64,000 bases of DNA from Flavobacterium marginilacus. Lineage in GTDB: Bacteria; Bacteroidota; Bacteroidia; Flavobacteriales; Flavobacteriaceae. A program made the position numbers and the translations under genes. Below are positions 62,905 to 64,000 of this stretch, one piece after another (positions within the stretch are counted from its first letter, which is position 1; each line of letters begins with the position of its first letter). The notes beneath the pieces were generated by a model. The model was not told the DNA's origin and made no database searches. It saw only the letters and a program-made list of their open reading frames with translations. The stretch spans positions 5,146,001 to 5,210,000 of the forward strand of contig NZ_CP113975.1 in assembly GCF_026870155.1 (NCBI RefSeq), written 5' to 3'.

Positions 62905-63790
62905 AGCCTGCTTTTACAGCTGCGTAAGTGTAAACGCCTGTTCCCCCTGTTACTGCGCTTACTGTGATCTGCGTAATATCCTGTGAACAGTATACTTTGC
63001 TCGCATTAGCCGTGAAAGTAATCGCTGCAGGTGCTGCAAGCATTACCGCATCACTGTCGGAACAGCCTGTTGTATTATCGGTTACCGTTACTGTATAGGT
63101 TCCTGCCGTAAGACCCGTTAAGGTAATTACATCGCCTGAACTGGTGATCTGAGAAGCAAGAAGCGCTGGCGAAACAGCCACTGTATAGTTGCCTGCAGCA
63201 CTGAAGCCTGTTACTGTGAATGAGGCAGAACCATTATTGTCGGTTCCGTTTAATGCGTTACACGAAACATTAACCGCTACTGATCCTGCTATTACAATAG
63301 GTGTAACAGCTTTAACAGTGTATACTTCCTGGTACGTACAGCCGTTGGCATCTGTTACCTGGAACGTGTAATCTCCGGCAGTCAGACCTGCAAAAACAGC
63401 TGATGTCTGTTTGCCGATAATCATAGCCGACGGAGCAATTGTCTCATACTGTAATGTTCCCACACCGTTTGAAGCTGTAAGAGTTACTGTAGATGCAGGT
63501 GCCGCACATGTCGGTGCTGTTGTAACGGCAAAGGCTAAATCGGTCGGTTTGTTCAGCGGGTTCACAACTATAGGCTGTGGCGCTGTTGTACATCCGTTAG
63601 CATCTTTTACCGCATACATGATCGTCTGGATTGTTCCATTGTCATTTACTGTGAACGTATCAGATACGTCATAAGTTACACCGTTATCGAAACTGTAATA
63701 GTATCCAGTTCCCGTTCCGGTCTGCGTACCGTCATGACCTGTTACGGTAATAACTGCAGCTGTGCTGCACGTAGTATTTACTGAAGCCGT
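61993..63790 (-). repeat. 1.8-kb tandem repeat, unit 3 (+1 frameshift, one codon shorter)
   Basis: 1798 bp. It carries the same inserted A (62905) as unit 2 and lacks one GCT-type codon in the Ala run near 62350-62360 (AASAAGTYHF instead of AASAAAGTYHF). The difference fits slippage in a trinucleotide run. Confidence 0.9.
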
Positions 63791-64000
63791 AGCCGTAGCT
63801 GTCAATACCACTGGCTCTGTAATTACAACTGCTGCTGTAACTCCTGAGGTACAGCCTTTAGCATCGGTTACTGTTATGGTGTAAGAACCTGCCTGTAATC
63901 CTGTATAGATTCCTGTTGTGTCTCCCGTATGATTTGCTCCTGTTCCTGCCAATGCAAATGCATATGGCGCTGTTCCTGAAGACGGTGTTACCCTAATGCT
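62870..64000 (-). CDS. SprB-like adhesin, upstream part, runs off the right edge
   Basis: Open reading in the adhesin frame from the right window edge to a stop at 62870, created by the frameshift at 62905. It encodes most of repeat unit 3 and part of a fourth unit. Modules such as GIYTGLQAGSYTITVTDAKG and AGDYTFQVTDANGCTY match the rest of the protein. The N-terminus and signal peptide lie outside. If translated as written, the protein would end with KAGSSSAIGRSLQH, losing sorting domain and cell-surface attachment. Confidence 0.85.
   Translation of the reverse strand, partial: SIRVTPSSGTAPYAFALAGTGANHTGDTTGIYTGLQAGSYTITVTDAKGCTSGVTAAVVITEPVVLTATATASVNTTCSTAAVITVTGHDGTQTGTGTGYYYSFDNGVTYDVSDTFTVNDNGTIQTIMYAVKDANGCTTAPQPIVVNPLNKPTDLAFAVTTAPTCAAPASTVTLTASNGVGTLQYETIAPSAMIIGKQTSAVFAGLTAGDYTFQVTDANGCTYQEVYTVKAVTPIVIAGSVAVNVSCNALNGTDNNGSASFTVTGFSAAGNYTVAVSPALLASQITSSGDVITLTGLTAGTYTVTVTDNTTGCSDSDAVMLAAPAAITFTANASKVYCSQDITQITVSAVTGGTGVYTYAAVKAGSSSAIGRSLQH
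63791..64000 (-). repeat. 1.8-kb tandem repeat, unit 4 (partial, cut by window edge)
   Basis: At least 210 bp continue the same repeat sequence beyond unit 3. The number of further copies cannot be judged from this window. Confidence 0.85.

Noticed and set aside
58392..64000. CRISPR or satellite-type array
   Set aside because: Units are 1.8 kb, coding and directly adjacent; no short repeats with unique spacers.

Overview
The window looks like a chromosomal segment of a gliding member of the Bacteroidota, most likely Flavobacterium or a close relative. The support is the AT-rich DNA, Bacteroidota-type promoters (TAnnTTTG at -7), a gldH lipoprotein gene, a PorP/SprF-type protein next to a giant SprB-like adhesin with a type B (CHU_C-like) C-terminal sorting domain, and many small lipoproteins. 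Genus and species are inferred from family resemblance only.

Layout. (1) 1-13.4 kb: a nearly complete haem pathway. hemA-hemC-hemD-hemE-(two small genes)-hemF-(RAYT transposase)-hemB are on the minus strand. A divergent plus-strand arm carries an AraC-type regulator, hemH, a PDDEXK nuclease gene, hemJ, an NtrY-like histidine kinase and an enoyl-CoA hydratase. (2) 13.6-24.2 kb: housekeeping genes (HAD and HD hydrolases, acyl-ACP desaturase, PlsC, rnpA, DUF4349, S41 protease, DUF4256, class I fumarase). (3) 24.18-25.96 kb: an IS1182-like insertion sequence whose transposase is split over two frames at an A7 run. (4) 26-34.7 kb: MFS transporter, GNAT, Roadblock-like protein, a dioxygenase/pirin-like cluster, a LytS/LytR-type two-component system with a His/Pro-rich sensor loop, and a 3-oxoacid CoA-transferase pair. 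(5) 34.9-39.1 kb: ricT-gldH-PBP1A. (6) 39.2-44.0 kb: RhuM, then a ferredoxin/U32/TrhO cluster for tRNA wobble-uridine hydroxylation, in which TrhO carries an extra C-terminal domain shared with the U32 protein; then an FKBP lipoprotein. (7) 44.1-46.8 kb: a decaying AhpD-GNAT-DoxX operon beside an AraC regulator and ElaA. (8) 47-52.4 kb: DUF4837, DUF1080, a LysM lytic transglycosylase and pgk. (9) 52.6-64 kb: sprF and the C-terminal >10 kb of an SprB-like adhesin, including just over three copies of a 1.8-kb (600-codon) repeat. Two copies carry the same +1 frameshift.

The haem genes together cover every step from glutamyl-tRNA to haem except HemL, which is not in the window. The strongest leads are the identical frameshifts in the adhesin repeats, the domain shared by TrhO and the U32 protein, REP-like hairpins around the RAYT gene (one supplies the hemF stop codon), a palindrome over the hemH promoter, and several families of intergenic inverted repeats. 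No rRNA, tRNA or CRISPR array was recognised.
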